Part shown: one piece after another, positions 22,850-34,714 of the stretch
Layout: the number at the start of each line of letters is the position of its first letter
How positions within the stretch are numbered: the stretch's first letter is position 1
Translations under genes and position numbers: made by a program
Notes under the pieces: generated by a model
Seen by the model: only the letters and a program-made list of their open reading frames with translations
What the model was told of the DNA's origin: nothing
Databases searched by the model: none
Source: Isoperla grammatica
Taxonomy: Eukaryota > Arthropoda > Insecta > Plecoptera > Perlodidae
Assembly: GCA_945910005.1 (NCBI GenBank)
Contig: OX246743.1
Span: 45,958,361-46,022,360 of the forward strand
DNA: 64,000 bases
Direction: 5' to 3'

Positions 22850-23195
22850 GTTTTCATCTCACAAAGTTGTCCGGAAACAATCTTATATAGACGAAGTGAT
22901 TCGTGGCCAATCAGTGAGCATCAATTTGAAATAGCGATCGCTGGTTGGTCACGACAAACGCGTCGGTATCGGAACAACTATGTCCAATCTAAGATGAGGT
23001 TCTTATTGGTCATTGACAGTCTCTGATGCGTTTGGCCGCAGATAACGGATGCTGTCTGTCCTCAGTTCTAGTGCCGGGCACGACCTATGGATCAGCTGAC
23101 TGACAGTGATGGAGAATGCGAACACTCACAGAAGTCACAGCCTTGCTAGCGCTTCACCGCAAAGTGTCTTCGTTGAAACGTCCTAACGCGGCGGT
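22850..23195 (+). promoter_or_regulatory. Candidate CCAAT-rich promoter region
   Basis: A GC-richer island with CCAAT boxes in both orientations: GGCCAATCAG at 22903, TCCAATC at 22983 and CTTATTGGTC at about 22999. It contains a TCAGTT initiator-like site at 23062 and ends with a donor-like GGTGAGTGA at about 23192. The two ATG frames inside it close after about 20-25 codons, so any exon would be mainly 5' UTR. Promoter function is inferred. Confidence 0.22.
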
Positions 23196-23590
23196 GAGTG
23201 ATAACTTGCTGTGTTTGCAAAACATGGTGTAGGAAACCTATTTGTCCAAACAATCTAAGGAAGATATTCAGTGTTTTCCCTGCAAAATACTTTGAAGTAC
23301 AGGAAACATTATTGTTTTCTTATCATTTTTGTTGTGGGTTTCTGCACATAGCATTAATATTACAGTACACTACGCTAATTACGTATAAAATGCTCTAAAC
23401 TCAACAATACAATTAAATAATGATAGCCATTTCTCTGTGGAAAACGGTTGAAGGTATAGTGATGAAAATATAAAATTATAGAATTGCTGTTTGCTTTTTT
23501 TTATCTAGATCTACAGGTAGGCCAATAGGAAGCGTAGTAAAATTATACAAGGCTGTGATAGGCTGCCTACACAGATAGCCAGATAGTATA

Positions 23591-23890
23591 GGGCACTAGC
23601 AACACCAAAAGACAACAATAGAACAAATGAATTGAACTGATGGACAAACCATCAGCTGTCAAAATAATAAAATTGCAACCATAGAAATAAAAACAAGTGT
23701 AGCAATAGTAACTGCTCGCCATTTAAAACTTTTAATGATAGACAACGACTGAGTGAAAGTTTTGTATGTGTATTTGTTTGTTTTTGTTTTGTTTTCCAAA
23801 ATCAGAAGAAATTATTTTTTGTCAGCTTGTTGTTTGTCCATCGATTCAATTCATTTGTTTCATTGTTGTCTTTTGGTGTTGCTAGTGCCC
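23591..23890. mobile_element. 300-bp MITE with ~78-bp terminal inverted repeats and TA duplication
   Basis: Left end GGGCACTAGCAACACC (from 23591) is repeated inverted at the right end (to 23890). The inverted similarity extends about 78 bp inward with few mismatches, through ACAACAAT, AACAAATGAATTGAA and GATGGACAAAC blocks. TA flanks both sides (23589-23590 and 23891-23892), matching a TA target duplication as used by Tc1/mariner-type transposases. There is no coding capacity. The family assignment is inferred from TA only. Confidence 0.88.
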
Positions 23891-23892
23891 TA

Positions 23893-24044
23893 GCGCAAAG
23901 ACCTTACAGTGTTGCCAGAGACTTAGTTACGCGCATCACGTACAGAAACCATTGCACACTCGGCTAATCTCAGCAGATATTGTCTTGATGTTATTCTAAT
24001 TTTATTCCAGTCTGCATCCCGGATATACTTGACTACTCATTCCA
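23893..24044. other. Unique spacer
   Basis: No feature recognised between the MITE and the following motif cluster. Confidence 0.4.
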
Positions 24045-24545
24045 CCTGTCCATGCCGAGCATTGCGTACCACCGCGTACCGCGTACCACGTACCACGTAC
24101 CATATATCACGTTCACGTGCCAAGTAAAAATAAATAATTAACATAAATAATTCAAAAAGCGTCACAATTTAACGTGTTTTTTTAATATCTTTTAAACGAC
24201 ATTTTCTGCAAAAAGATCTCCTGAATATGTTCTTAAAAAGGGTTCAAGACATAACTTTCGGATAAAATTAAACATAATTTGTGTTGAGCTCTCCATTACC
24301 CATCACTTACGTAACGTAACGTAACGTAAAGTGACTTGACACAACACTTATTGAGTAACCTTCAAATCACATACTACATATGATACGTCACATATCACGT
24401 ATAGTTCATCCCGTATCACGTATAATAGATCACGTAGCAATCCCACCCGTATCACCAACCACCCACCATAGCAGTAGCGGACCACAAATCCACCACTCAC
24501 GTATCACTATGATGAGCCATCACGTAGGTATCACGTAACGCGTCA
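24045..24545. repeat. Cluster of degenerate TATCACGTA/ACGTAC motifs
   Basis: Contains GCGTACC/ACGTACC repeats (24060-24100), CGTAACGTAACGTAACGTAA (about 24310-24328), and then at least eight ATCACGTA-like words up to 24540. They are irregularly spaced, so this is neither a plain microsatellite nor a fixed-period satellite. Confidence 0.5.
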
Positions 24546-24663
24546 CCCGGATCAGTTTGTCTCCTGTCTTCAGCCAATCACAGCGCGACATTATGATTGA
24601 TGCGGGCCCAACTTGGCATCAAGCCATCAACCCACAGTGTGCAGTATAAACCATTACACTTCT
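24546..24663 (+). promoter_or_regulatory. Weak candidate promoter (CCAAT, TATA-like)
   Basis: CAGCCAATCAC at about 24571 and AGTATAAACC at about 24643 lie in the order and spacing of a CCAAT/TATA promoter. No convincing exon follows, because the next 95 bp are a tandem repeat. Confidence 0.15.
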
Positions 24664-24757
24664 GCGGTAAAAGTGAGGAGAGAATGTTTAGATGGCGGTA
24701 AAAGTGAGGAGAGAGTGTTTAGAAGGCGGTAAAAGTGAGGAGAGGATGTTTAGATGG
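24664..24757. repeat. 31-bp tandem repeat, three units
   Basis: Units starting GCGGTAAAAGTGAGGAGAG at 24664, 24695 and 24726, with A/G variation near the 3' half (GAATGTTTAGATG, GAGTGTTTAGAAG, GGATGTTTAGATG). Confidence 0.95.
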
Positions 24758-25814
24758 CGGTGTGTTGCCACGACGCTCCGAGCCAGAAACCACAACTTAC
24801 TCAACACATTAATCTTAAAATGAATGTAATTTAAATAATTACGAAGCTGTTATTGTGAGTGATTATAGTGGGACATGTTATTAAACATTAACCGAGCGAG
24901 TGTCTTCATTTATTTAATTAGCTCGAGCCCAGTGTTTCGTCGCAGATAATCTGTGGATACGGAGAGATTCGGGGAAGGACGCGGCCTTACGGGTAAAAAA
25001 CTGTTTCGTAAAACTTGTTGAAATGCAGACGTTGTACCCGGGACATTAATCAGACTAATTACTATATGAAAGTGGTCAAATTTTAGTATTTTATTTGTTA
25101 ATATGTATTTATGACTGCAAACCACTTCTTAAAATAAATTTACTTTAAATGTATTGAAACATAATGTGTATGTTTATGTAAATGAAGTTAGTGGGAACAT
25201 TGATAAAAACTGTTAATTTTGCTACATATTTTACATTTTAAGATCGATTTATGAACCGTATTGAAATCGTTTACAACATTGAAAAACTTAAGATGTGTAT
25301 TTTGAATTTTGATACAAAATTTTGTAGTTAAAAAGTACACGAAATTATTTTTAGCTGGAAATTTTGATGAAACATTTTGACTATAGGATATAACTTAAAC
25401 TTTACACATTGAAACAAATTTATAAAATATGTAAGTAATTGTTTACAAATACGTATTTGATTACACATTTTTTTTCGTAATGTGAAATTACGAATGAGGT
25501 ACCATATTGAAATACCTTGAAATGTATTAAAAGCTAAGATGTGTTTTGTTTCCGCATATCTCGAGACAACTGGGGACTCTGGTAGGAAGCACAGCTCGTT
25601 ATAACAGCGATGTAGTCGCAGGGAGGAATTTCATTTCTTTGCCCTCCACTAAATAAGTAGACGTGGGCTGGGTGGGCACGCGTTCGCTACAAGAATTACG
25701 AGGCTGTATATTTGCTCTCCTCTCCGCCTAACATCCCAACCCAGAGCGCTCCAGGTACGTTAAAACATATATAAATACTTGATTACACAGCTTTAAGAAC
25801 AATGTTGTGAAGAT
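24758..25814. other. Non-coding stretch, nothing recognised
   Basis: AT-rich unique sequence; the 71-codon minus-strand ORF at 24910-25125 has no recognisable domain. Confidence 0.5.
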
Positions 25815-25915
25815 ATGCACTAACTGTACCGGGAATCGAACCTGGGTCCTCCGGCTCAGAGCTTCGGTACGTCAAGACAGAGGAGCCGGGTTCGGTTCCC
25901 GGTCCGGGCAAACTT
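25815..25915. mobile_element. Head-to-head pair of tRNA-like B boxes
   Basis: On the minus strand GGTTCGATTCCCGG lies at about 25827-25840; on the plus strand GGGTTCGGTTCCCGG lies at about 25888-25902. The flanks mirror each other (CCGGGAATCGAACC...CTCCGGC against GGAGCCGGGTTCGGTTCCCGG), giving an imperfect palindrome about 80 bp long. Probably two SINE heads inserted or duplicated in opposite orientation. Confidence 0.55.
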
Positions 25916-25981
25916 GTTCGATGATTGCTATATACATAGCTTCATCCTGTCATGAGCAAGGGCTAATAATTCCCCTCAAGA

Positions 25982-26050
25982 GGTGGCTCAGCGGTAAGAC
26001 GCATGACTCTAGTTCGAAAGGTCGCCGGTTCGATACCGGCCAGACTGATC
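25982..26050 (+). mobile_element. tRNA-derived SINE head, family 1
   Basis: GGTGGCTCAGCGGTAAGACGC gives a perfect A box, TGGCTCAGCGG, and GGTCGCCGGTTCGATACC gives a perfect B box. The pair matches the head of the 8.1 kb copy. The 5' and 3' ends do not pair as an acceptor stem and the family body is not clear downstream, so this is a truncated SINE and not a tRNA gene. Confidence 0.75.
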
Positions 26051-26669
26051 GGGTTATAGAATGTGGGCCGATCATGTAACCCTAACCCATATATTATTGT
26101 CGGGTAAGGCACACATATATTTATCACGGAGCAGCAACATTCTGCCTGAGGGGAGCGAATCCAAGCATTGTCCTTCCTAGAACCAGAATAACCTCACACG
26201 CACTGGTCTCATCTATAATAAACAGATACATACTGATTTCACTAGTGGTTTCGTTATTTTTAGACATATTTGGTCCGTATAGTAGGGAAAGATTTGTTTC
26301 AAATTAGCTCGTATAACATACCTACATATAGTGTGTACATCCGGGTATGATTTGTCCAAAGTAAATGCGTTACGAAAGAATGCACACACTCTCATTTATG
26401 AAACGAATTATAGCTTACCTTATAACAGTGGAAACAAGAACACTTTAGTTTGAGTATAGATTCTTAATTCTGTAACTCAACACTTAACACTTTACACTTT
26501 TCATTTCATTTTCGTAAGATAAAAAAAAAATATATGTTTTCAAGAAAAGCCATAATATTTACCTTTTTTGCTAACTAAAATTACTAATTGCCACATGCCT
26601 TGAGCATACGACGAACTGTACATTGTGATTTGAATGCATAGGTCATGGGTGAGTTATCTGATAACAGAA
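26051..26669. other. Non-coding stretch, nothing recognised
   Basis: Unique AT-rich sequence. Confidence 0.45.
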
Positions 26670-26965
26670 CAGTCCTGACCCCTACTCCACTACTCTAGAA
26701 ACAGCAGGCGCCATATCATGCATATGTAGGCTGAAGTCTTAACTCTACCCCACTACTCTAGAAACAGCAGGCGCCATATCATGCATGGCTATAGGCTACT
26801 CTAGAAACAGCAGGCGCCATATAGCACGGCGCCTCTTTCAGCAATACTATCCAACAGTCCTGACCCCTACTCCACTACTCTAGAAACAGCAGGCGCCATA
26901 TCATGCGTGTAGCCCTATACTATAATACTATAATAGCACGGCGCCTCTTTCAGCAATCATATCCA
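26670..26965. repeat. Mosaic repeat with four copies of a GGCGCC-containing motif
   Basis: CTCTAGAAACAGCAGGCGCC occurs four times (from about 26693, 26757, 26800 and 26879), usually followed by ATATCATGC. The leader CAGTCCTGACCCCTACTCC occurs twice (about 26671 and 26855), as does the trailer TAGCACGGCGCCTCTTTCAG (about 26822 and 26934). The order suggests a duplicated compound unit with internal rearrangement. Confidence 0.85.
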
Positions 26966-28191
26966 AAGACGCCGGTGTTTGGATCTCTGACCTATGTAGT
27001 GTCTTATTCATTTCTCAACTGGTTTCCTAAAAAGGACATCATTATCTGTTAGCTCAACATGAACAATATTTAATGCATATATCCATTTTAAATTCGTAAT
27101 GTAAATAACTCAGTCTATCTATATGGAAACAATATAAGGTTAGAAATGCCAAGTCTCTATACGACGGCTAAGAGAGACTTTATGTACTTATAGATAATGT
27201 AGTATATATGTGTCGTGGGGCTATTTCCTGCTTCGAAAGCAGAAGTTACCATATTTGATCGAATGTTTTAAGTTATTTTTCCCAGCGTGAAAGCGCTATT
27301 CGCTGTGTTTTGCCTACGTTGTGTACAGTTACAAAGGTACCCACGTATGAATCAAATGCCATGGAAACGGTAAAACATACATTAGCCTATAGCTATGGCT
27401 CAGTTGTTGCCAGTGGGGGGGGGGGGGGTCATCAGCCCCCCTTCCCGCCCCGAAATATTGTCTACAATATGAATGTAAAATTATATAAACCTAATTATTT
27501 CGATAATTATTTTACACTGTTTTGGCGAAGTAAATAATCGTATTTGGTGTAATAAACTCAAACACCTGTATCATTCAACAATATAACCACAAATAATAAT
27601 ATAAAATTAAAATAGATATATAAGTTTTTACTATATATTAGTATATTTTAATACTAAGTATCAATACAGAACCTGGACTTAGTTCGACAATTTATTATAA
27701 ATACAACAGTGTTGCAGACTCGTACTACCAATACGTGCTCGAATGTCAATTAATCAATTACACCATATGAATATTTCCGCACGTATTTCTGATTTACTGT
27801 CTATATTTGTGTATTGATTAGTCCACGTGAATACGCTTTGAAATCAATTACTTTATATGCACGAATGTCTATACCGATACGTCAGTTCTGTCCTTGGGCG
27901 TAAGACACATTTTTTCGTATATACTTGGATACATAATAAATCCGCACTGCATGGTTTATGATGTAGACTTGGAAACGCCCTTAAGATTTCACAGTCGAGC
28001 GTGGCTCATTACGTCACGATACTTAACCCGTTGTCCCTCCGTCACAATTTCACTGTCACAGCTTTAAACTATTTTTTAAGAAAACTTCCGTTTTGGTCCC
28101 GGGATAGAGTATATCCAAGGTAGCTCTGCTTGTCGAAATATAGGAGACAAAGGGTCAGTGTTGATACTTCTTAACGGTTGTTGGTTTAAAC
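26966..28191. other. Intergenic DNA with a G14 run
   Basis: G14 run at 27415-27428. Otherwise AT-rich unique sequence without recognisable genes. Confidence 0.5.
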
Positions 28192-28345
28192 ACTCGCGGA
28201 CATAAGCAAATCAGGGGTCAGACAGAACATGTATGCACTCTCTTGCTCTCGGCCTATTAGTTGTAATACGCGCCGACATAAGCAAATCAATGGTCAGACA
28301 GAACATGTATGCAGCACTCCCCTGCACTCAGCCTATTATTGGTTT
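28192..28345. repeat. 76-bp tandem duplication
   Basis: GACATAAGCAAATCA...GGTCAGACAGAACATGTATG occurs at about 28199 and 28275 (76-bp offset), each continuing to a CTC(T/A)..GCCTATTA segment. Confidence 0.9.
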
Positions 28346-31020
28346 AGTTAGTCGATCTAATTTGCGAATAAATACGCAGTATACGTTAACGTTCATTACA
28401 TCCATTAGCAATCCTCTCAAAGTTACCATATAATCTAACAAAGAGAGGTTGATGTTTAAAAAATTAACTTCGAAATGAAATATATAGGTTTAAAACACAC
28501 TGTATCACAATAGTACTTCACTTTTAGTGTCACGTCCAGTCGTCCACTCGCTGACTAGAAATCACTTCATTTGATCTGAGTTGTTGCTCGTTATATATTA
28601 TGTCTCTGTTAACAAAGCCTCTGTTTACGCAGACACAGCAATTACACCTTGAAAGGAAACTTGTTGTTCTACTGTTTGATTCACTCAGCCTACCTGTTGC
28701 CATTTATCGGGCAGTTACTCGCATTGCGTTAGACCAGTGAAGGCTACGTGCCAATCTAGGGCAGATACTACACACACAGAATCAAATAGATAAAATAAAT
28801 ACTTGAAAAAATAAATTTAAAAAATAATACCCTAATGTAGGCCTAAGTTGAAGTTTCGTACTTTTTACTTTGATTCGTAAATTGCCCACTTTTCTTGTAA
28901 ACTAACGTCTTGTAAATTTACTCAAGTAAATACATTTTCTGACAAGAAAAAATCGTATTTATCTTTTGGTAATTTTTGACATTCACTCTTTGAAATATCA
29001 GAGAGTATTTTTAGACCACCCAGTGTACCCACTACACAATTGTTTGTAATTGCTTGTTCCACAATTCAATAACGTAATTGGGTTGACATAAAGAATAAAT
29101 AAATTATGGTCAAGCTCTATCTTATCGTATCACCGTCTCGTACTTGCGGGTGTGGTCGAAACTCGAAGTCGAAGTCGACAGCGAGATCGACTCAACAGTC
29201 GGAGTGAGTGACGCGGGTATGTATGCTAATGCCGGACATGTCAGGGCCCGTGTGTGTGGCCAAGCATCTGACGGTCTTAATGCGCGTACAGCCGGCCGAA
29301 CAGAACATATCATTTCTCACAGATATCTCATAAAAGGCATTTTTCTTTTCAAAAGAAACTTTCTGACATTTATTGCAAGAAAAGAAAAAACTATTTTTTG
29401 TCTATTCACTTACAGTTTTAAGAATTATTTTCAGTTTAGGATGATTGTCTATGTTTATGTCTCATTGCTTTCCTCCAAAGTCATAATATCGATACATTTA
29501 AATCAATTACAGAAGTGGCAAGAACTGAGGATTGAACTCCGAATGTTCTGTAATAATAGTACAAATAAATCCACAACACCAATGAATAACAAAAAAGTTT
29601 AAAACACATCTTAATTGTAGGGTATACGTTTTGAACAAAACAAGACTTGGTCGTGAAGCGCAGACATGTATCGAAAAAGAATAGTAAATTTGTTAAGGCG
29701 TTTGTGGTGTGTTATTAGTTATTACCGTCAAAGTTGGAGGTCCGACTGAATTATCTTATCTGAAGGTACTTTAAAAAGGATGAAAGTTACGGAAAAGATT
29801 AATGAAAAGCTAAGTCGTTTAGTCTGACACAATTTGAGGCATGAAAGAATAATAAAGATCACAATAAAGTGAAAGTTGAAGGATGCATAGAATACAAGAG
29901 GCAGACACGGATTGGAGGACGTAGAAGGACATAAGATAATATTGTGTCTGTGTGATAGAGCTATTCAGAAATGAGAAGTACTGGCAGAGAATGAGATCCA
30001 TACCTTGAACTGTTTCAAACAAAACAAGGGATTGATGATGATAAAGGTACATTGAACCTAAGAACTATGCATTAATACAATATAAACCATTGTTAGATAT
30101 TTCCATCAGCGTAAACCTCGTGTCAATACAATGTTTAGTTCCGGAGATATCATACTTGTCATTGTTGCGTCGTGACGTCATGAACGCCACTTGTTGCTGT
30201 CACACTTGCTCAAGATATGCAACAGTTCGAACTCGTGTTTCTCCTCAAACAGTGATTACATTTTAACATTTTATCCCTCACAATAATGACGAAACCCGAA
30301 ACGTTATGAAGTTCCCTCTTAACGGCAAGATATCTGTACAAGATAGTTATAATTATGGATGAAGGTCGCGGGAGAGGTGGCCAGATCGATAACTGTTCTG
30401 TTTACAAACAACGTCACGAAGTGAAGATATTCGCCCTCCCACTCATCACGCATTTCTTCTTTATTGTTTTATTAAGTTTGGCTCAGTTTCCTCTGTTGTC
30501 ACTATAAAATTAGACAGTTTGCCATTCAAATGTCTGTTATTTGGATTTCATTGATGTTTACTTTGTATTTATAGAAACAAGAAAAAGACAATCGCTTGAA
30601 GTCGACGACAGAAACTCACGATTAAACTTAGCCGGTAACTTACAACTTAACGCAAAGTTTGGGTTATGGAAGACAGAATGTTTGTTCACGACCAAAACTC
30701 GAAAGAACCAATCGGAGAGACAAAGTGAACTAAGTTTACTGCTAAGTTATCCAACAATCACTGACTAGAGGCAAATAATATGCCACACACAAATCATACC
30801 ATGAAAAGCTCGCATTGCACTATTTTGTCCTGACACATCCTGAAACTGTCACAGTCTATCTATGATCATGTGGTTTGTAGCTGATAATGAGCTAAGGAAA
30901 GACGTTCTGCAATAACGAGTGTGTAACGTAATATAACGTAAAAGTGTAGTACAGTATACGCAAAAGACTAACCAAGCCTCGCTGGTTTTGCAATATGCTT
31001 CCGGGTTTTTTCTTTACTTG
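28346..31020. other. Intergenic DNA, nothing firmly recognised
   Basis: A GC-richer block at 29130-29310 lies in AT-rich DNA. The ORFs at 29144-29602 and 30541-30768 show no domain. A palindromic CRE, TGACGTCA, is at 30173-30180. Confidence 0.45.
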
Positions 31021-31044
31021 CCCCCCCCCCCCCCCCCCCCCCCC
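31021..31044. repeat. C24 homopolymer
   Basis: Uninterrupted run of 24 C, followed at a short distance by CTGTAGCCCCCATCCC. Confidence 0.98.
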
Positions 31045-31317
31045 AAACACAACGCAACGCTGTAGCCCCCATCCCATTGTTACGCCTCTTTTCGACGAAC
31101 CCGAAGTGGCTTTGTTTGTAACATTAGTAATTACAATCGATGGTGAAACAATTAGACAAGTATTTCTTCTTATTTACCATTGTTGATAATTGGTTCACGA
31201 GAAAACGCGTCAGTGTAACGTAGCTACCGGCGTCTTCCTCTTATAACCATTCCGTTAAGAAGTGTTTCTTAAATCTCATGACTCATGAGACATACATTTC
31301 ATACACACGAACACTGA

Positions 31318-31500
31318 TTGAAGTGGCTGAGTGATATCACGAGGACCTGTAACTTACGAGGTCGCCGGTTCGATCCTGGCCACCGGCAATCCTTGCTGCC
31401 AGGTTCTACCGAGATTTTCCCCAGTCATAAAGCTGGGTGGAATTGGGTCCTACCAACAGTGCTCAGACATAAGTTTAAATTAGGAAAGTATGGAGAGGTT
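31318..31500 (+). mobile_element. tRNA-derived SINE, family 1
   Basis: AAGTGGCTGAGTGATATCACG (A-box TGGCTGAGTG) and GGTCGCCGGTTCGATCC (B box) are followed by GGCCACCGGCAATCC, an ACCGAGATTTTCCCCAG segment and CATAAAGCTGGG, parallel to the CTGAAGATTT..CCAAGGGGTTCTTCAGCCATTGAAC body of the 34.7 kb copy. Ends are approximate. Confidence 0.7.
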
Positions 31501-31589
31501 TTTCAAACAAATTCATGAGTTGATAACACGAAAAGAACATTGAAAATACTGTATTTTGTTATCATTACGACGTAGTCAAGAGCTGGGTC

Positions 31590-31660
31590 ATACGACGCCG
31601 GCCTTTTGTCGCCTCTCACGACAGGCAGAGCTAGCCTGGAGAAGATACCGCAGAGTGAGC
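31590..31660 (+). repeat. Possible retroelement 3'-end relic
   Basis: CTTTTGTCGCCTCTCACGAC followed by AGGCAGAGCTAGCC resembles the GTCGCCTCTTACGACAGGCA-like segments that I recall near the 3' ends of retroelements in several invertebrate genomes. Recognition is from memory of a pattern; the element itself is not delimited. Confidence 0.3.
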
Positions 31661-33321
31661 AGGCTATAGACTGATGTTACTTAAGCCCATGATATATCTA
31701 ACATTGTTACCGTGGTTCAGAGAGTAATCCCGTCTCTTCACATGAGACCCGAGGTATCACTGGCTAAGCCGTGCATGAGTAACACAAGGAAATCTTAATT
31801 CGTAATTTTATGCCCATCAATTGTATCACGTTAATCCCATGTCAGCTGCTACGGTTAAAGCCCATAGTTTAATATCCAGCGAGGCCTATAACATGCTGCA
31901 TGTGTATCGTATATCAACAGAGGTACACACCTTAAAGCTGGTATACTGGCAGCAGCTCTCATTGGTGATTTGGAAATCAAATTCCACTTTATGAGGTTTG
32001 GATCAATTAATTTCCTGGTGTCCTTACCTGTAAATAGAAAAATGCACAAGATTAGTTGAGGAGTTATTAAATTACTTGGATAATCATTGGAGAAATCATA
32101 CTTTATGTGTGGATGTGGATAGGACTTATTGTAAAAGTCTGCATAGAATCTAAATACTAAATTATTGTGAATAAATAATGCATTTATTTATTAATTTGTG
32201 GTTTGTAATAAGCTAAATGATAAACAAGAGTTAATAGTATATTTTATGAATGCTCTCCATCCTTATAACAGCAGGGTTAGGGCTACAGGCGGTAGACATT
32301 TCGAGTCCAGTGCAGCTAGATATCTGCCGTAGAGGACAATAGACATATCGCATTACACAAAGAAAACCCCGGAGTGTTTAAATTAATATTATACTTGTTA
32401 ACGTCTAGATGGAAAGATATCGCTTGCATAGAATGGCAGTTTGCAATTTGCCAACGAAACAAGTCACGCAGTAACTTCCAGTAATAGTTACATCACTTAT
32501 GTTCTTGTAAAATCATCGAACAGTGGCATGAGCACTTTCAGAAGGTAGATTGGGAAAAGAAAATGTATTTTTGTTTGAAAACTATTGAAGAAGAAAAACA
32601 TTTACTTTTTTGAGATCCTACAATCTAAAATATATTAATATATAAGTGTACAGCTTAGAAAGTGTTTTAAGTTTTCGATTATCCTTGTGCCCCCCCCCCC
32701 CCCCCCCCTTCCCATCTTTAAAAAAATCTGGAGTCTTGACATAATAAAACCAGGGGTGTTGGGTGGGGAGAACCCCCTTCATTTATCCTGCTGTAAATGG
32801 ATGCGTACCTAAATAAATCCAATACATAAATGGCTGCTCACAATCCATTGGGTTTGTTACTTACAATGGAACTTAATTCAGTTGTATTGTTTCGTTCAAG
32901 TTACGACTGAGGAGGAAGTTTAAACAAACCTTTATATTCATCAAACCTCACAGCCTCTCATCAACCGTTGATAATCCGAGAGAACAAAGACAGACAGATT
33001 GAAAGGCGGACAAAACGATCGAAGAAGACTGTGTCGAATTCGAAATAATTCGTATGCATTATCCCCGACTGTAGCCTACACTGATCCTGAGTGAAGGCAC
33101 AATCGAACAAATTGATTCAATAGCTTTAACAATCGTATCGAAAGTCGAATGAGACTCGATCGATGGTAACGAATTGTGAATAATATAATAGTGTGGCCAC
33201 TTGATCGAATCTTTTATTGAAGGTAACAACGGGTTTAGGCGTGTTTGAAATTACAATCGAAAAGGGATCACGAGCTTCATTATTCGTGTTGAGTCTAGCG
33301 ACCGTTAGAAGACCCTGGAAA
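31661..33321. other. Intergenic DNA with a C19 run
   Basis: C19 run at 32690-32708. No gene or RNA recognised. At 33322 an ATG opens a hydrophobic, signal-peptide-like start (MEFGKMFLFCFLLL...) that runs into the minisatellite; not called as a gene. Confidence 0.45.
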
Positions 33322-33416
33322 ATGGAGTTTGGCAAAATGTTTTTGTTTTGTTTTTTGTTATTGAAGTTTACTGTTTTGGTTACGGGAGCTGAATTTACGT
33401 TGTTTGTGGTTTGTAT

Positions 33417-33702
33417 CAGTGGCGTACGGACAGACAATACAGACAAACAATACAGACAGACAATACAGACAGACAATACAGACAGACAATACAGACAGAC
33501 ATTACAGACAGACAATACAGACAGACAATACAGACAGACAATACAGACAGACAATACAGACAGACAATACAGACAGACAATACAGACAGACATTACAGAC
33601 AGACAATACAGACATACAATACAGACAGACAATACAGACAGACAATACAGACAGACAATACAGACAGACAATACAGACAGACAATACAGACAGACAATAC
33701 AG
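33417..33702. repeat. 13-bp minisatellite abutting a CAGTGGCGTA motif
   Basis: About 21 copies of ACAGACAGACAAT (33428-33702). Variants ATTACAG recur at 33501 and 33592, 91 bp (7 units) apart, and one unit has GACATACAAT. The array begins immediately after CAGTGGCGTACGG (33417-33429), the terminal motif of the hAT element at 53.3 kb. Open frames in all three registers are explained by the 13-bp period. Confidence 0.95.
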
Positions 33703-34714
33703 AAGGAGAGTGCAACAAGGGGAATAAATCTTATAGTTAGTTGACCATGCCCGCTTGTGCTGCAACTTGTGATATACTTGTCTTTGTGTTTAGTTTACTG
33801 AAGCAAACAAACAGCCAGGGGACAAACTTGTAAGGGAGATTCTCAACTATTAAACATCCTGGTAATATCTTAATATCTTAAAAACTTTACACACAGCACT
33901 TAAAAAAGTTATTACTAACCATCATTTAGTTCCATAAAACATCACCATTATAATACCCCCCCCCCCCCCCCCCCCCCTAATCACTACCGCCACCGTAGTA
34001 TTTTAATTTCTTCTTATAGCCAGTCCATATCAATTGGACCACATACGAGCAGAAACCATCAGGGTGGGCATTGGAGCAAGAATGCCTGTATGCACACCTA
34101 CTTATGCACTGGGATATCAAAACCTCCACCCTACTACGGAGAGATAAAAAACAACGCGCCTAGCTTGTAGACGGTTGCTATATTTTATTCGGTAGATCTT
34201 CCAAAGCCTGCGATTGATGCCGCTCTAACAATGGGCTCCAGTCTGATAGACAGACAGGCAGGGATCCCCGGCTACTTTAGCCCTGGGCAACAATCACAAC
34301 ACCCTGTCTGACCGCCAGACAATGGCCGTCCTACACTTCACAGGCGGAATCGCATACAAAACACTAGTCAAGAAAAAAATTAAAAAAAAAAATAATCGAA
34401 TTTACATGAAAATGCTCCGCGACATTTTTCTCAAACACGTTCAACAATGCATTCGTTTATATGTAAATAAATAAAAAATACTCTCGTATAAATCAATCGG
34501 TAAATAAAAATTAAATCGATTTGTATTTTTTATTGTCGCCCCCTCGGCTACAAGAACTGATTGCCAGTAGGGGACATCATACCATTGTATGCGCTTCGTT
34601 GCTATGGAGGCTCCAGAGGAATTTCCAAAGTTATAAAACTTAAACCCGAACCGGAAAACGAACCCACACCAAACTAGGCTAACGAGACAAGAGAGTTGTC
34701 GATAATACGAAGGA
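33703..34714. other. Intergenic DNA with a C22 run
   Basis: C22 run at 33956-33977. A GC-richer block at 34160-34340 contains AACAATGG (SOX-like) and many CAGACAG words; nothing coding was recognised. Confidence 0.45.

Noticed and set aside
25982..26050. Functional tRNA gene
   Set aside because: A and B boxes are excellent, but the ends do not form an acceptor stem and the same head occurs in SINE copies.
30573..30634. Small internal exon between TTTATAG and GGTAACT
   Set aside because: The acceptor lacks a strong pyrimidine tract, 62 nt is not a multiple of three and no family is recognised.
33217..33744. Gln/Thr/Asp/Arg-rich protein
   Set aside because: Explained by the 13-bp minisatellite, which is open in all three frames. 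Only the hydrophobic start at 33322 is curious.
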